A stretch of 9,363 bases of DNA, from the NCBI GenBank assembly GCA_028290305.1, contig JAQGKC010000214.1, positions 1 to 9,363 on the forward strand, given 5' to 3'. The notes beneath the pieces were generated by a model. The model did no database searches and was not told where the DNA came from. It worked only from the letters and a program-made list of their open reading frames with translations. Positions 1 through 7,691 of the stretch are shown here, one piece after another. Position numbers and translations under genes: made by a program. This DNA comes from Bradyrhizobium sp. (GTDB lineage: Bacteria > Pseudomonadota > Alphaproteobacteria > Rhizobiales > Xanthobacteraceae). How positions within the stretch are numbered: position 1 is the stretch's first letter; every line of letters starts with the position of its first letter.

Positions 1-844
1 TGCCGAGTCTAGCGGCGCCGATGACGCCCCCGGCAGGACCGGAGGCCACCACCAGCACCGGCTTTTCGCAAGTCACGTTCGCAGCGAGCATGCCGCCGTT
101 CGATGTCATGACCAGAATCGGCGCGGCGATGCCGATGGAGCGAAGTCCGGATTCGAGCTTTTGCAGATAGCTGCGCATCGCGGCGAGCAGATAGGCGTTC
201 ACCACCGTCGTGCTGGTGCGCTCATATTCCTTCATCTCCGGAAGTACCGCGCAGGACGTGGTGACCAGCAGATGCGGAAAGTTGGCGCGGAGAATGGTTT
301 CCGCCTGCAGTTCGTGAGCCGGGTTGCGGTAGCTGTTGATGAAGGCGACGGCAACAGCCTCGATATCCTCGGCGACGAGCGCTTTGCCGGCCGCGATCAC
401 GCCGGCTTCCGACAACGGCTCGACCGTCGAACCGTCGGCCGCCATGCGTTCGCTGACTTCCATGCGATGCCGTCGCGGCACCAGCGGCTTGGGCTTTTCC
501 CAGGTCAGGTCGAACATGTCGGGCATGCGGATGCGCCCGATCTCTAGAACGTCGCGAAAGCCGCGGGTGGTGATCAGTCCTGTCCTGGCGCCTTTGCGCT
601 GCAAGATGGTGTTGGAGCCCACGGTGGTGCCGTGCAGCACTTCGGCAATGGCGTCAGGCGAGATCGACAGCTCAGCCAACAGTTGCCCGACACCTTCGAT
701 CACCGCGATGCTCGGATCGATCGGCGTCGATGAAATCTTGCTCTGATGGATCAGGCCAGTGTCCGTCAGAAGGGCGATATCGGTAAAGGTGCCGCCGATA
801 TCCACGGCGACCCTGAATCTATTGTCCGAAACCATCGCCGCCAT
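1..844 (-). CDS. Hydantoinase/oxoprolinase subunit A (HyuA-like), N-terminal part, cut by window edge
   Basis: An open frame of 281 codons runs from ATG 844-842 off the left edge. The translation starts MAAMVSDNRFRVAVDIGGTFTD. The DIGGTFTD motif (about residues 14-21) is the phosphate-binding loop of the ASKHA-type fold found in hydantoinase A, 5-oxoprolinase and acetone carboxylase beta-type proteins. HGTTVGSN follows near residue 68, and SGPAGGVIGAAR sits at the visible end, both typical of the HyuA N-terminal half. Family members do ATP-dependent opening of cyclic amides such as N-methylhydantoin or 5-oxoproline, usually with a HyuB partner, which would lie further left. The substrate cannot be told. 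A second in-frame ATG at 835-833 is possible; neither has a strong ribosome binding site. A perfect palindrome lies 18 bp upstream, so expression is probably repressor-controlled. Confidence 0.9.
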   Translation of the reverse strand, partial: MAAMVSDNRFRVAVDIGGTFTDIALLTDTGLIHQSKISSTPIDPSIAVIEGVGQLLAELSISPDAIAEVLHGTTVGSNTILQRKGARTGLITTRGFRDVLEIGRIRMPDMFDLTWEKPKPLVPRRHRMEVSERMAADGSTVEPLSEAGVIAAGKALVAEDIEAVAVAFINSYRNPAHELQAETILRANFPHLLVTTSCAVLPEMKEYERTSTTVVNAYLLAAMRSYLQKLESGLRSIGIAAPILVMTSNGGMLAANVTCEKPVLVVASGPAGGVIGAARLG

Positions 845-856
845 TCGGCTCTCGCT

Positions 857-875
857 ATATTACTAACTAGTTAGT
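857..875 (-). promoter_or_regulatory. Palindromic operator overlapping -10 box of hyuA-like gene
   Basis: ACTAACTAGTTAGT at 862-875 is a perfect 14-bp palindrome. On the minus strand it runs into TAATAT (862-857), a good -10 hexamer for the hyuA-like gene, which starts at 844. No good -35 is visible at 16-18 bp. The form and place fit a repressor operator, and short AT-rich dyads of this kind are common for TetR-family regulators. No TetR gene is present in the window, so the binder is unknown. The transcript would have a very short leader. Confidence 0.55.
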
Positions 876-999
876 CAGTAACACAGCAGCCGAATTCCGG
901 GCTGTCAAGGCTACTCTTCATGCACGTGCAGCTAAAACACGCGCTGCCTGCGGAAAAGTTCAGGCGCGCGGCGTAGATGGCAGCGAACCGGACGTGCGA

Positions 1000-2270
1000 T
1001 CACGCCGGCGAGTCGGGCGTCAGATGTCGGGTCAGTACCCAAAAGACGAAGGCAGCGGCACTGATCGCAGCGCCCAACAGGCACACGCCGGTCCAGCCGG
1101 CTCGCGCATAGACGAGGGTCGAGACGATCGAGCCTGTGGCGGAGCCGACGGAGTAGAAGATCATGTAACCGGCGGTGAGGCGGCTGCGCGCTTCGGGCCG
1201 CACGCGGTAGATCAGGCTCTGATTGGCGACGTGCACCGACTGGAGCCCGAAATCGATCGTGACGACGCCGATGATCAGGCCCCACACGGACTGGGGGAGC
1301 AGCGCGATCGGCAGCCAGGAGACGAGCATGATCGCAAGCGCGATGCCAGTGGTTCGCTGCGCGTGCCCGCGATCGGCGAGCCGGCCCGCCCGGGCGGCGC
1401 CGACCGCGCCCATGGCGCCGGCGAGCCCGAACAGGCCGACTTCGGTATGGGACAGCGAAAGGGCGGCGCGCTCAGCGGCAGCACCATGGGGGTCCACAGG
1501 ATCGTGATCGCGGTGAAGATCAGCAGTGCAAGGATGGCGCGAACGCGCAGGACCGGCTCCTCGATGAACAGCGTGAACACAGACCCGATGAGTTTCGGGT
1601 AGGCCATGGGCGTGCTGCGGTCTTCCCGCCGAGGCAGGACCTTGGCCAACAAGGCGACGATGACGAGCGTCGCCACGGCGGAGACGATGTAGACCGACCG
1701 CCAGCCGAAGAGATCCGACAAGGCGCCGGAGACGGTACGGGCGAGGAGAATGCCGATGATGATGCCGCTCGTGACGACGCCCACCACGCGGCCGCGCTCG
1801 GCGGGGAGCGCAAGAGCGGCCGCATAGGCGACGAGCACCTGGGTGACGACCGCCAGCAAGCCGACCGCACCCATGCCGGCGAGCAGGACCGTGCCGCTCG
1901 GCGCAGCGGCGACCGTCAGAAGTGCCAACACGGATAGAAGGGACTGGCCTATGATCAGACGTCGCCGATTCAAGCGATCGCCGAGCGGCACCACCAATAG
2001 CAGTCCGAGCCCGTAACCGATCTGCGTGATCGTGATGACGAGACCGACCGTCGCATGGCTGATCCCGAACTCGTCCGCCATCGTGTCGAGCAGAGGCTGG
2101 GCGTAATAGACGTTGGCAACAGCCAGACCGCACGCGGCGGAGAACAGAAGCGCGACCGTCCGAGATAATACAGGCACGATCTCGGCTGTGGCCGCATTCG
2201 GGCTGAAGGTTGCTATACCGACTCTGCTTGCTTCCGTGCCGGCCACAACGGCTTCGCTTTCCATACGCAT
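1000..2270 (-). pseudogene. MFS transporter (DHA1-like) with a single-base frameshift
   Basis: A major facilitator superfamily protein of about 423 residues is split over two frames. The N-terminal part (ATG 2270 to about 1460) shows the usual start (LFSAACGLAVANVYYAQPLL), repeated hydrophobic helices and the loop 2-3 motif GDRLNRRR, ending LWTPMVLPLSAPPF. The C-terminal part continues in the next frame as SLSHTEVGLFGLAGAMGAVG and runs to TGA at 1002-1000. Restoring one base in the TTT run (AAA at 1458-1460 on the plus strand) reads PPFSLSHTE and joins both halves without loss. Both halves are otherwise intact, so the event is recent or a sequencing error. The start is MRMESEAVV, with ATG at 2270-2268. 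Such proteins usually export drugs or small metabolites by proton antiport; the substrate is not known. A box like those upstream of hxlR lies 15 bp upstream, suggesting shared control with the hydrolase. Confidence 0.85.
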
Positions 2271-2284
2271 GTTATCTCTAATTA

Positions 2285-2300
2285 GTTGCAATATGAAACC
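2285..2300 (-). promoter_or_regulatory. Third HxlR-type box, upstream of MFS gene
   Basis: GTTGCAATATGAAACC matches GTTGCAAATTAAAACC (the reverse complement of 3405-3420) at 13 of 16 positions. Read in the direction of transcription, the match with the hxlR promoter extends for two further bases (CTA after GCAA). The box ends 15 bp before the MFS start codon, where a promoter would be expected. It keeps the outer GTT..AA and AAC half-sites, but one inner position is changed. Confidence 0.5.
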
Positions 2301-2405
2301 ACATGAGGCGCAAAACGTGATCTCAATTTGCCGCCTCTCAACCTTTCCGGAGTTCACTTGCCTAGATCCCGGGGTCCGGGCGAGACCGAGAAATCGCGCC
2401 GATCG

Positions 2406-3326
2406 TCAGGTCTGCCGGATGAACCCCGCGACGAGAGCCGTGACCTCATCCGGGGCATCCTCGAGGCAGTAATGACCGACGCCAGCCAGCCGATGCACCG
2501 GCGCGGCCGGAAAGAGCTCGGTGAAGAGCGGCAAGAAATGCTCGGCGTGGAGCGTGCGGTCCGCCTCACCCCAAATGGCGAGGGCGGGCTTGGCGCGGAT
2601 CGCGCGGTCGGCCGCGGCATCGGGCGTCTCGAACCTGTGCGCGCCCGTCGCAAAGCCCTTGGCCCAGCCGATCGCGCCGAGGCAATCGGCGGGACTTGCG
2701 AAGGGCGATCCATAGGCGGCGAGCCATGTGTCGGTGATGAGCGTACTGTTCTCGAAGCCGTTGAGCTTGAGCGTGCTCAGGATGTTGAAGCCGAGCTGTC
2801 CCAATACCGTTTCGAGGCTGCCGTCCGCTTGGGCTTTCGCGATCCATTGGAACCAGGGCGAGACGCCGGCATTCGCCGTCACCCGCTCGACCGGATCGGC
2901 CTGACCGAACGGGGTCGGTCCGTTGGTCGAGATCACGCGGCGAATACGCTCAGGATGCCGGGCGGCCAGGCCCATGCCGACCGGACCGCCGAAGTCGTGC
3001 ATGACGAGGGTGATGTCGCTGAGATCGAGTGCGAGAACGAAGCGCTCCAGATTGGCGACGTGATCCTGCAGCCAATAGCTGCGGTCCTGCGGCGTCTCGC
3101 TCTTGCCGAACCCCATGTGATCGGGAGCGACCACCCGGTGAGTGCCGCTCAGCGCGGAAATCAGGCGGCGGAACAAATAACCCCAGGTCGGCTCGCCGTG
3201 GAGGCAAAGCGCGACCCCCGCTTCGCGTGGCCCCTCATCGACATAATGCATACGGAAGCCGGGAGCGGCGGCGAAATGCGGCGTGTAAGGAAAGCTGCCG
3301 CCGAAGGTGGCGTCGGATTGGATCAT
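2406..3326 (-). CDS. Alpha/beta-hydrolase, haloalkane dehalogenase-like
   Basis: The 306-residue protein is the same size as haloalkane dehalogenases of the DhlA type. HGEPTW (residues 43-48) matches the DhlA oxyanion and halide region, with Glu45 where DhlA has Glu56. The nucleophile elbow is HDFGG with Asp111 in place of Ser. The acid is probably Asp256 (WGEAD) and the base His285 (GVGHYCLED). An Asp nucleophile is shared by haloalkane dehalogenases and epoxide hydrolases. Known haloalkane dehalogenases normally carry Trp directly after this Asp as a halide ligand. Here it is Phe112, so dehalogenase activity is likely but not certain. No signal peptide is seen, so the protein is cytoplasmic. 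The ATG at 3326 was chosen because GGGAGGGG lies 8 nt upstream; the longer frame to 3419 would read through the operator. It is divergent from hxlR and upstream of the transporter. Confidence 0.88.
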   Translation of the reverse strand: MIQSDATFGGSFPYTPHFAAAPGFRMHYVDEGPREAGVALCLHGEPTWGYLFRRLISALSGTHRVVAPDHMGFGKSETPQDRSYWLQDHVANLERFVLALDLSDITLVMHDFGGPVGMGLAARHPERIRRVISTNGPTPFGQADPVERVTANAGVSPWFQWIAKAQADGSLETVLGQLGFNILSTLKLNGFENSTLITDTWLAAYGSPFASPADCLGAIGWAKGFATGAHRFETPDAAADRAIRAKPALAIWGEADRTLHAEHFLPLFTELFPAAPVHRLAGVGHYCLEDAPDEVTALVAGFIRQT

Positions 3327-3334
3327 GCACGGTT

Positions 3335-3342
3335 CCCCTCCC
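3335..3342 (-). promoter_or_regulatory. Ribosome binding site fixing the hydrolase start
   Basis: GGGAGGGG on the minus strand ends 8 nt before ATG 3326-3324. It supports this start over the in-frame ATG at 3419. Confidence 0.6.
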
Positions 3343-3367
3343 GGAGCCTCGCTTGCCGAGGTCACCG

Positions 3368-3383
3368 GTTTCAAATTAAAACC
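3368..3383. promoter_or_regulatory. HxlR-type operator, hydrolase-side arm
   Basis: GTTTCAAATTAAAACC is the inverted partner of 3405-3420, with 15 of 16 positions matching and a 21-nt spacer. Each arm is itself an imperfect dyad of the form GTTnnAAnTTnnAAC, as expected for a site bound by a dimeric winged-helix protein. This arm lies 42 bp upstream of the hydrolase ATG, a position suited to control of that gene. Confidence 0.6.
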
Positions 3384-3400
3384 ACACCGCGTCGTACCGC

Positions 3401-3429
3401 TTGAGGTTTTAATTTGCAACTACTATATC
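3401..3429 (+). promoter_or_regulatory. hxlR promoter with operator between -35 and -10
   Basis: TTGAGG (3401-3406) and TATATC (3424-3429) are spaced by 17 bp, a fair sigma-70 type promoter. The box GGTTTTAATTTGCAAC (3405-3420) fills the spacer almost exactly, so a bound protein would block RNA polymerase. Negative autoregulation by the HxlR protein is the simplest reading. The 5' leader to ATG 3508 would be roughly 70 nt. Confidence 0.6.
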
Positions 3430-3507
3430 CCGCGAGAAACAAACTGCGATCTGCCCGGTTTCGATGGCGACGGCGTGCGGGCGATTGAACGGGGAAGTGA
3501 CATCGCG

Positions 3508-3981
3508 ATGGTCAAGAGAATCAGCCACAAGGATTCGTGCTGTGGGGTTGCCAGGCCGCTGGACGCGATCGGGGACTGGTGGTCGCTGCTCATCGTCCGC
3601 GACGCTTTCGATGGCTTGCGCCGGTTCGGAGAGTTCCAAAAGAACCTGGGGCTTGCGAAGAACATTCTTGCGGCCCGTCTGCGCAACCTCGTTGCCCACG
3701 GCATCATGGACACCGTTCCCGCATCCGACGGCAGCCCCTACCAGGAATATGTGCTGACAGAGAAGGGACGCGGCCTGTTTCCACTGCTGGTCGCTCTCAG
3801 ACAGTGGGGCGAGGACTTCTTCTTCGAACCCGACGAAGCTCATGTCCTTCTTGTCGATAAGAAGCGCGGCCTTCCGGTACGAAAACTAGAACTTCGCGCG
3901 CAGGATGGGCGCGTGTTGGGGCCGGAGGACACCGTGGTGCGCCCCGTGCCGACCTCTACAGAGAACGAACGGCGATTGTGA
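3508..3981 (+). CDS. HxlR-family winged-helix transcriptional regulator
   Basis: The 157-residue protein starts MVKRISHKDSCCGVARPLDAIG and has the HxlR signature: Cys near the N terminus (Cys11-Cys12), then DAIGDWWSLLIVRDAF, RRFGEFQKNLGLAKNILAARL (recognition region) and YVLTEKGRGLFPLLVAL (wing and dimer helix). HxlR proteins bind DNA as dimers and often respond to electrophiles or oxidants through the N-terminal Cys; the adjacent Cys pair here may serve this, which is inference. A C-terminal extension of about 45 residues follows the core domain. The ATG at 3508 is chosen because homology begins there and GGGGAAG lies upstream; the open frame reaching back to 3307 crosses the promoter and operator. 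It is divergent from the hydrolase and probably controls it, itself and the transporter. Confidence 0.9.
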   Translation: MVKRISHKDSCCGVARPLDAIGDWWSLLIVRDAFDGLRRFGEFQKNLGLAKNILAARLRNLVAHGIMDTVPASDGSPYQEYVLTEKGRGLFPLLVALRQWGEDFFFEPDEAHVLLVDKKRGLPVRKLELRAQDGRVLGPEDTVVRPVPTSTENERRL

Positions 3982-4176
3982 ACGCCCGATCCGTCGCGAT
4001 TGCGCTTCTCGCGCTCCAATGCCTTCAGCCGATCAGCTAAATCGGAGGGAACGCCAGCCTGCCCCAACTGGCGCGCGGATGCGCATCAAGCATTGTCATG
4101 GGCCCTGCCCGACATCACGGCACGCGTCGCCGCCGCGAGCAACAAACGTCGCAGATTGATTGATAGCTGACTGGCG

Positions 4177-6366
4177 TTAATTGGCTTTCAACAGGGCTGC
4201 ATCAATCGGAAGTTTACGTATTCTCCGGCCAGTCACGGCGAATATCGCGTTCGCGATCGCTGGCATAATCGCGCAGGTGCCGGGCTCGCCCATGCCGCCG
4301 GGCGCCTCGTTATTCCCTACGATATGCACCTCGATCGCCGGCGCTTCACTGATGCGCATCACCTGATAGTCGTCGAAGTTGCTCTGCTCGACCCGGCCGT
4401 TCTTCAGCGTGATCTCGCCATGCAGGGCTGCCGAAATGCCGAAGATCACCGCACCCTGTACCTGCGCCTCGATGGTGTCCGGATTGACGACGCTGCCGCA
4501 ATCGACCGCGCACACCACGCGCTTGACACGAACGTTGCCGTCTTTTGCCACCTCGACCTCGGCGACCTGCGCCATATAGGTGCCGAACACGAATTGCAGC
4601 GACACGCCGCGGCCGGTGCCATCAGGCAGCGGCTTGCCCCAGCCGGCCTTGTCCGCGGCGAGGTCCAATACGGCGCGGGCGCGCGGCGACTGATCGAGCA
4701 GCGCGCGGCGGTACGCGACCGGATCCTGCTTCGCAGCAGCGGCCAGTTCGTCGACGAAACTCTCGACCACGAACACGCTGTGCGATGGCCCGACGCTGCG
4801 CCAGAACGCGGTCGGAATGCCCGGCGGTTCCTTGCGGATGTACTCCACATGAAAATTCGGCAACGCGTAGACGAGATGCACCGCGCCATCGATCGTCTCC
4901 GGATCGATCCCCTTGTTGAAGGCCGGCGGCAGCCATCGCGCCAGGATCGACGAGCCGGCGAAGCGATGACGCCAGGCAATCGGCAGTCCCTTGTCGTCGA
5001 GCCCGGCCGCGAACGTGTCCGAGAAGAACGGCCGATACATGTCGTGCTGGATGTCTTCCTCGCGGGTCCATATCACCTTGACCGGCCCCTCGACCTGCTT
5101 GGCGATCTGCACCGCGCGGGTGACGCCGTCGATTTCCAGCCGCCGGCCGAAGCCGCCGCCGATCAGATGGTTGTGCACGATGACCTTGTCGAGCGGCAGG
5201 CCGGTGACCTCAGCGGCAGTGGCCTGCGCGCGCGCCAGCACCTGGTTGCCGACCCAGATTTCGCAAGCTTCCTTGCGGACATGCACGGTGCAGTTCATCG
5301 GCTCGAGCGCGGCGTGCGCGAGAAACGGCACATGATACTGCGCCGTCACCTTCGTCGTCGCGGTTGCCATCGCGCCCTCGACATCGCCACGGCTTTCCGC
5401 CACCGCGCCCGGATTGTCCAGTGCGGCGGCGTAGTCGCGCGCAATATCGTCGGTGCTCAGTGTGGCATGCGGACCGTCGTCCCATGCGATGACCAGCGCA
5501 GCGAGTCCCTTCCTGGCGGCGCCCATGTGATCGGCCACCACGGCGACCGCATCGTCCAGCTTCACGATCTGGCGCACGCCGCGGACGGCTTTCGCCTTGC
5601 TGTCGTCGACGCTTTTCAACTTGCCGCCGAACACCGGCGATTGCGCCAGCGTCGCGATCTTCACGCCCGCCGGCCTCGCGTCGATGCCAAACACGGCGCT
5701 GCCGTTGACCTTCGCCGCGGTGTCGAGCCGCTTGGCCGGCGTGCCGATCAGCTTGAAATCCTCCGGCCGTTTCAGCGCCACCTTGTCCGGAACGGACAGA
5801 GCAGCGGCGGCTTCCGCCAGCGCGCCATAGCCGAGCTTGCGGCCGCTTGCGGCATGAATCACGGCGCCCTTCTCGGCGCGGCACGAGGCCGGGTCGACAT
5901 TCCAGCGCTTCGCCGCGGCCACCACCAGCATGGTGCGCGCGGTGGCGCCGGCCTGACGCAGCGGCTGCCACACCGCACGGATCGTAGTCGATCCGCCGGT
6001 CGCCTGCACGCCGCCGAGAATCGGATTGCCGTAACGCTTCTCGTCCGGCGGGGCATGTTCGAGCGCGATCTGGCTGAGTTCGACTTCGAGTTCCTCCGCG
6101 ATCAGCATCGGGAGCGAGGTGTAGGTGCCCTGACCCATCTCGACATAGGGCATGGTCAGCGTGATCTGCCCGCTTGGCGCGATTCGGATGAAGGCGTTGG
6201 GAACGAACTCGGTGGGTTTCGCGGCCGCAAGCGTGGGCATCTGCAGGCTGAGGAGAAGGCCGCCGCCGCTGGCGAGACCGGCCTGCAATAGCGCCCGGCG
6301 CGACAGGCCGCTATTCGCGGTGCCGCCATCGCTCGTCATTGTATTTAACAGGCGATCGATGATCAT
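4177..6366 (-). CDS. iorB: Isoquinoline 1-oxidoreductase-type large subunit, molybdopterin-binding, Tat-exported
   Basis: The 729-residue protein belongs to the xanthine dehydrogenase family large subunits (IorB/aldehyde dehydrogenase PaoC-like). A twin-arginine signal is clear: SRRALLQAG at 22-30, a hydrophobic run [11 protein letters not shown], then an AAA cleavage site near 49. The family marks [18 protein letters not shown] (76-93), [12 protein letters not shown] (403-414, cofactor contact) and [19 protein letters not shown] (690-708) are present. Glu694 of the last is in the place of the catalytic Glu of molybdenum hydroxylases. The protein hydroxylates an aromatic N-heterocycle or aldehyde with water, passing electrons to the small subunit; the substrate is not shown. 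IorB of Brevundimonas is somewhat longer. The start ATGA overlaps the stop of the small subunit gene by 4 bp, so translation is coupled. No cytochrome c electron acceptor gene is seen next to it. Confidence 0.9.
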   Translation of the reverse strand: MIIDRLLNTMTSDGGTANSGLSRRALLQAGLASGGGLLLSLQMPTLAAAKPTEFVPNAFIRIAPSGQITLTMPYVEMGQGTYTSLPMLIAEELEVELSQIALEHAPPDEKRYGNPILGGVQATGGSTTIRAVWQPLRQAGATARTMLVVAAAKRWNVDPASCRAEKGAVIHAASGRKLGYGALAEAAAALSVPDKVALKRPEDFKLIGTPAKRLDTAAKVNGSAVFGIDARPAGVKIATLAQSPVFGGKLKSVDDSKAKAVRGVRQIVKLDDAVAVVADHMGAARKGLAALVIAWDDGPHATLSTDDIARDYAAALDNPGAVAESRGDVEGAMATATTKVTAQYHVPFLAHAALEPMNCTVHVRKEACEIWVGNQVLARAQATAAEVTGLPLDKVIVHNHLIGGGFGRRLEIDGVTRAVQIAKQVEGPVKVIWTREEDIQHDMYRPFFSDTFAAGLDDKGLPIAWRHRFAGSSILARWLPPAFNKGIDPETIDGAVHLVYALPNFHVEYIRKEPPGIPTAFWRSVGPSHSVFVVESFVDELAAAAKQDPVAYRRALLDQSPRARAVLDLAADKAGWGKPLPDGTGRGVSLQFVFGTYMAQVAEVEVAKDGNVRVKRVVCAVDCGSVVNPDTIEAQVQGAVIFGISAALHGEITLKNGRVEQSNFDDYQVMRISEAPAIEVHIVGNNEAPGGMGEPGTCAIMPAIANAIFAVTGRRIRKLPIDAALLKAN

Positions 6367-6842
6367 CCGCGTGTTCCTTGCTTGGTGCCGGTCGCCGCCG
6401 CCTGCTTGATGGCGTTGCGAATACGCACATAGGTGCCGCAGCGGCAGATGTTGCCCGCCATCGCGTCGTCGATGTCCGCATCGCTCGGATGCGGATTCGT
6501 CGCCAGCAACGCGGACGCCGACATGATCTGGCCGGATTGACAGTAGCCGCATTGCACGACCTCGCGGTCGAGCCAGGCCTGCTGGATTTTCTGCCCCGCC
6601 GCCGTCTGGCCGATCGCTTCGATCGTGGTGACGGCAGATTTCCCGATGCTGTCGACCGTGGTGATGCATGACCGCGTGGCGACACCATCGATCTGCACCG
6701 TGCAGGCGCCGCATTGCGCGATGCCGCATCCGAACTTCGTGCCGGTCATGCCCAGCACATCGCGCAGCACCCACAATAACGGCGTGTCGCCGTCGACATC
6801 GACGGATTGCTGTCTACCGTTGACTGTTATTTTGAAGGTCAA
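6363..6842 (-). CDS. iorA: Isoquinoline 1-oxidoreductase-type small subunit, two [2Fe-2S] clusters
   Basis: Starting from TTG at 6842-6840 the protein has 159 residues, close to the known IorA size. It begins [21 protein letters not shown] as family members do. The plant-type ferredoxin domain has Cys39, 44, 47 and 59 (CGIAQCGAC...C). The C-terminal helical domain has Cys98, 101, 133 and 135 (CGYC...CRC). All eight cluster ligands are present. It carries electrons from the molybdenum centre of the large subunit and is likely exported with it, as it has no signal of its own. AGGAG (6853-6849) lies 6 nt before the TTG. An upstream in-frame ATG at 6905 would add 21 residues ([21 protein letters not shown]) not expected in the family. 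The flavin reductase gene ends 119 bp upstream on the same strand, so one operon is possible. Confidence 0.9.
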   Translation of the reverse strand: MTFKITVNGRQQSVDVDGDTPLLWVLRDVLGMTGTKFGCGIAQCGACTVQIDGVATRSCITTVDSIGKSAVTTIEAIGQTAAGQKIQQAWLDREVVQCGYCQSGQIMSASALLATNPHPSDADIDDAMAGNICRCGTYVRIRNAIKQAAATGTKQGTRG

Positions 6843-6848
6843 GGCGAA

Positions 6849-6853
6849 CTCCT
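6849..6853 (-). promoter_or_regulatory. Ribosome binding site supporting TTG start of iorA
   Basis: AGGAG on the minus strand with a 6-nt spacer before TTG 6842-6840. It lies within the 10-bp palindrome TCCTGCAGGA. No comparable site precedes the ATG at 6905. Confidence 0.55.
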
Positions 6854-6961
6854 GCAGGAATTGAATTAACACCGCGCGTGACAGCGGCATCGCTGCCGCG
6901 CTCATTGCGCTGTGAAATTAAGAGCGCGTCTGCGCGCGACAAAGGTCATTTATCCGTCGAA

Positions 6962-7606
6962 TCAAGACACGACATCGGCGAGGATTCGATTGTTCCAATC
7001 GTTCAAAGCGATCGGAGGCAATTCAAATCGATCGGTTGTCTTGGTGTACCAGGCGCCTTCCATCCGGCCGATGAGGTCAAGCTTGTGCGCGTCGATATAT
7101 TGACGCGCCGGATCGATGACCGCCTCGTCCTGAACGTGAACCAGCAAGATTTGTCCGAGAACCAGGCTGAAGCTGCCGAGCGCGATCTCTTGCATAAAGG
7201 TGCATTCCATCGAGACCGGCGCTTGCGCGATCCGCGGAACACCCACGCGTTCGGAGGGCGCGAGACTGAGTCCGGCCTCCTTCGGCTCTTCTATTCCCCT
7301 CGGAAACGCAATCGAGGTGACCCGCATTTCCTGCGCGAGTGAGAACGGCACGAGATTGACGACGAATTGCTCGTTAGCGCGAATGTTTGCGCGCGTATCC
7401 TTGGGTTCGCCCGGCGCTTTGCTCCCGATGCCAACCCCAACTGTGGCAGGGTCGTTGCCAAAGACATTGAAGAACGAAAACGGGGCCGCGTTGACGGCGC
7501 CGCTCGCGTCCCTCGTGGTGATCCACGCGATGGGCCGGGGCAATACGGTTGCCAGCAGCAACTTGTATCGCTCGGGCGGAGACATTTCCCTGAAATCGAA
7601 CTGCAC
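6962..7606 (-). CDS. Flavin reductase-like, FMN-binding split-barrel protein
   Basis: The 214-residue protein belongs to the flavin reductase-like (DIM6/NTAB) family. Family marks are LSP/MSPPERYKLL at the start, VLPRPIAWITT (21-31), NAAPFSFFN (39-47, FMN contact region), DTRANIRANEQFVVNLV (70-86) and a late GRMEGAWYTKT. Members bind FMN and either reduce flavin for a partner monooxygenase or act as stand-alone flavoproteins; the partner is not known here. The GTG at 7606-7604 was chosen because GGGAG lies 6 nt upstream and the protein then begins MQFDFREMSPPERY as in relatives. An ATG at 7585 is too close to a Shine-Dalgarno, and longer frames run into the divergent lysR gene. It is probably activated by the divergent LysR protein and may be the first gene of an operon with iorA and iorB. 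Confidence 0.87.
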   Translation of the reverse strand: MQFDFREMSPPERYKLLLATVLPRPIAWITTRDASGAVNAAPFSFFNVFGNDPATVGVGIGSKAPGEPKDTRANIRANEQFVVNLVPFSLAQEMRVTSIAFPRGIEEPKEAGLSLAPSERVGVPRIAQAPVSMECTFMQEIALGSFSLVLGQILLVHVQDEAVIDPARQYIDAHKLDLIGRMEGAWYTKTTDRFELPPIALNDWNNRILADVVS

Positions 7607-7661
7607 CTTCCACTCCCAAGCGCATTGTTGATCGGCCGAACCTAAATCGTTACTATCAGGC

Positions 7662-7691
7662 GATAAATCTGCGAGAAGTTTATTCTGTAAA
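7662..7691 (-). promoter_or_regulatory. Likely promoter of the flavin reductase gene
   Basis: On the minus strand TTTACA (7691-7686) and TTTATC (7667-7662) are 18 bp apart, a plausible -35/-10 pair. The -35 hexamer is one arm of the inverted repeat at 7686-7706, which fits activation by a LysR-type protein touching RNA polymerase at -35. Confidence 0.45.

Noticed and set aside
921..930. Perfect 10-bp palindrome TGCACGTGCA
   Set aside because: Short, GC-rich and isolated in the gap after the MFS gene; likely chance in this base composition.
994..1602. Plus-strand open frame of 202 codons opposite the MFS gene
   Set aside because: It is the antisense shadow of a clear MFS coding sequence, with low-complexity Arg/Gly/Ala-rich translation.
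2328..3404. Plus-strand open frame of 358 codons opposite the hydrolase
   Set aside because: It is a shadow of the hydrolase gene; no recognisable motif and it crosses the operator region.
3982..4176. Possible terminator between convergent hxlR and iorB (for example CCGAT/ATCGG at 4029-4045)
   Set aside because: The stems are only 5 bp with long loops and there is no T-run, so no terminator can be supported although one is expected here.
4324..6291. Plus-strand open frame of 655 codons opposite iorB
   Set aside because: It is long only because of high GC; the translation is rich in His, Arg and Asp with no domain, while the minus strand carries a full molybdopterin subunit.
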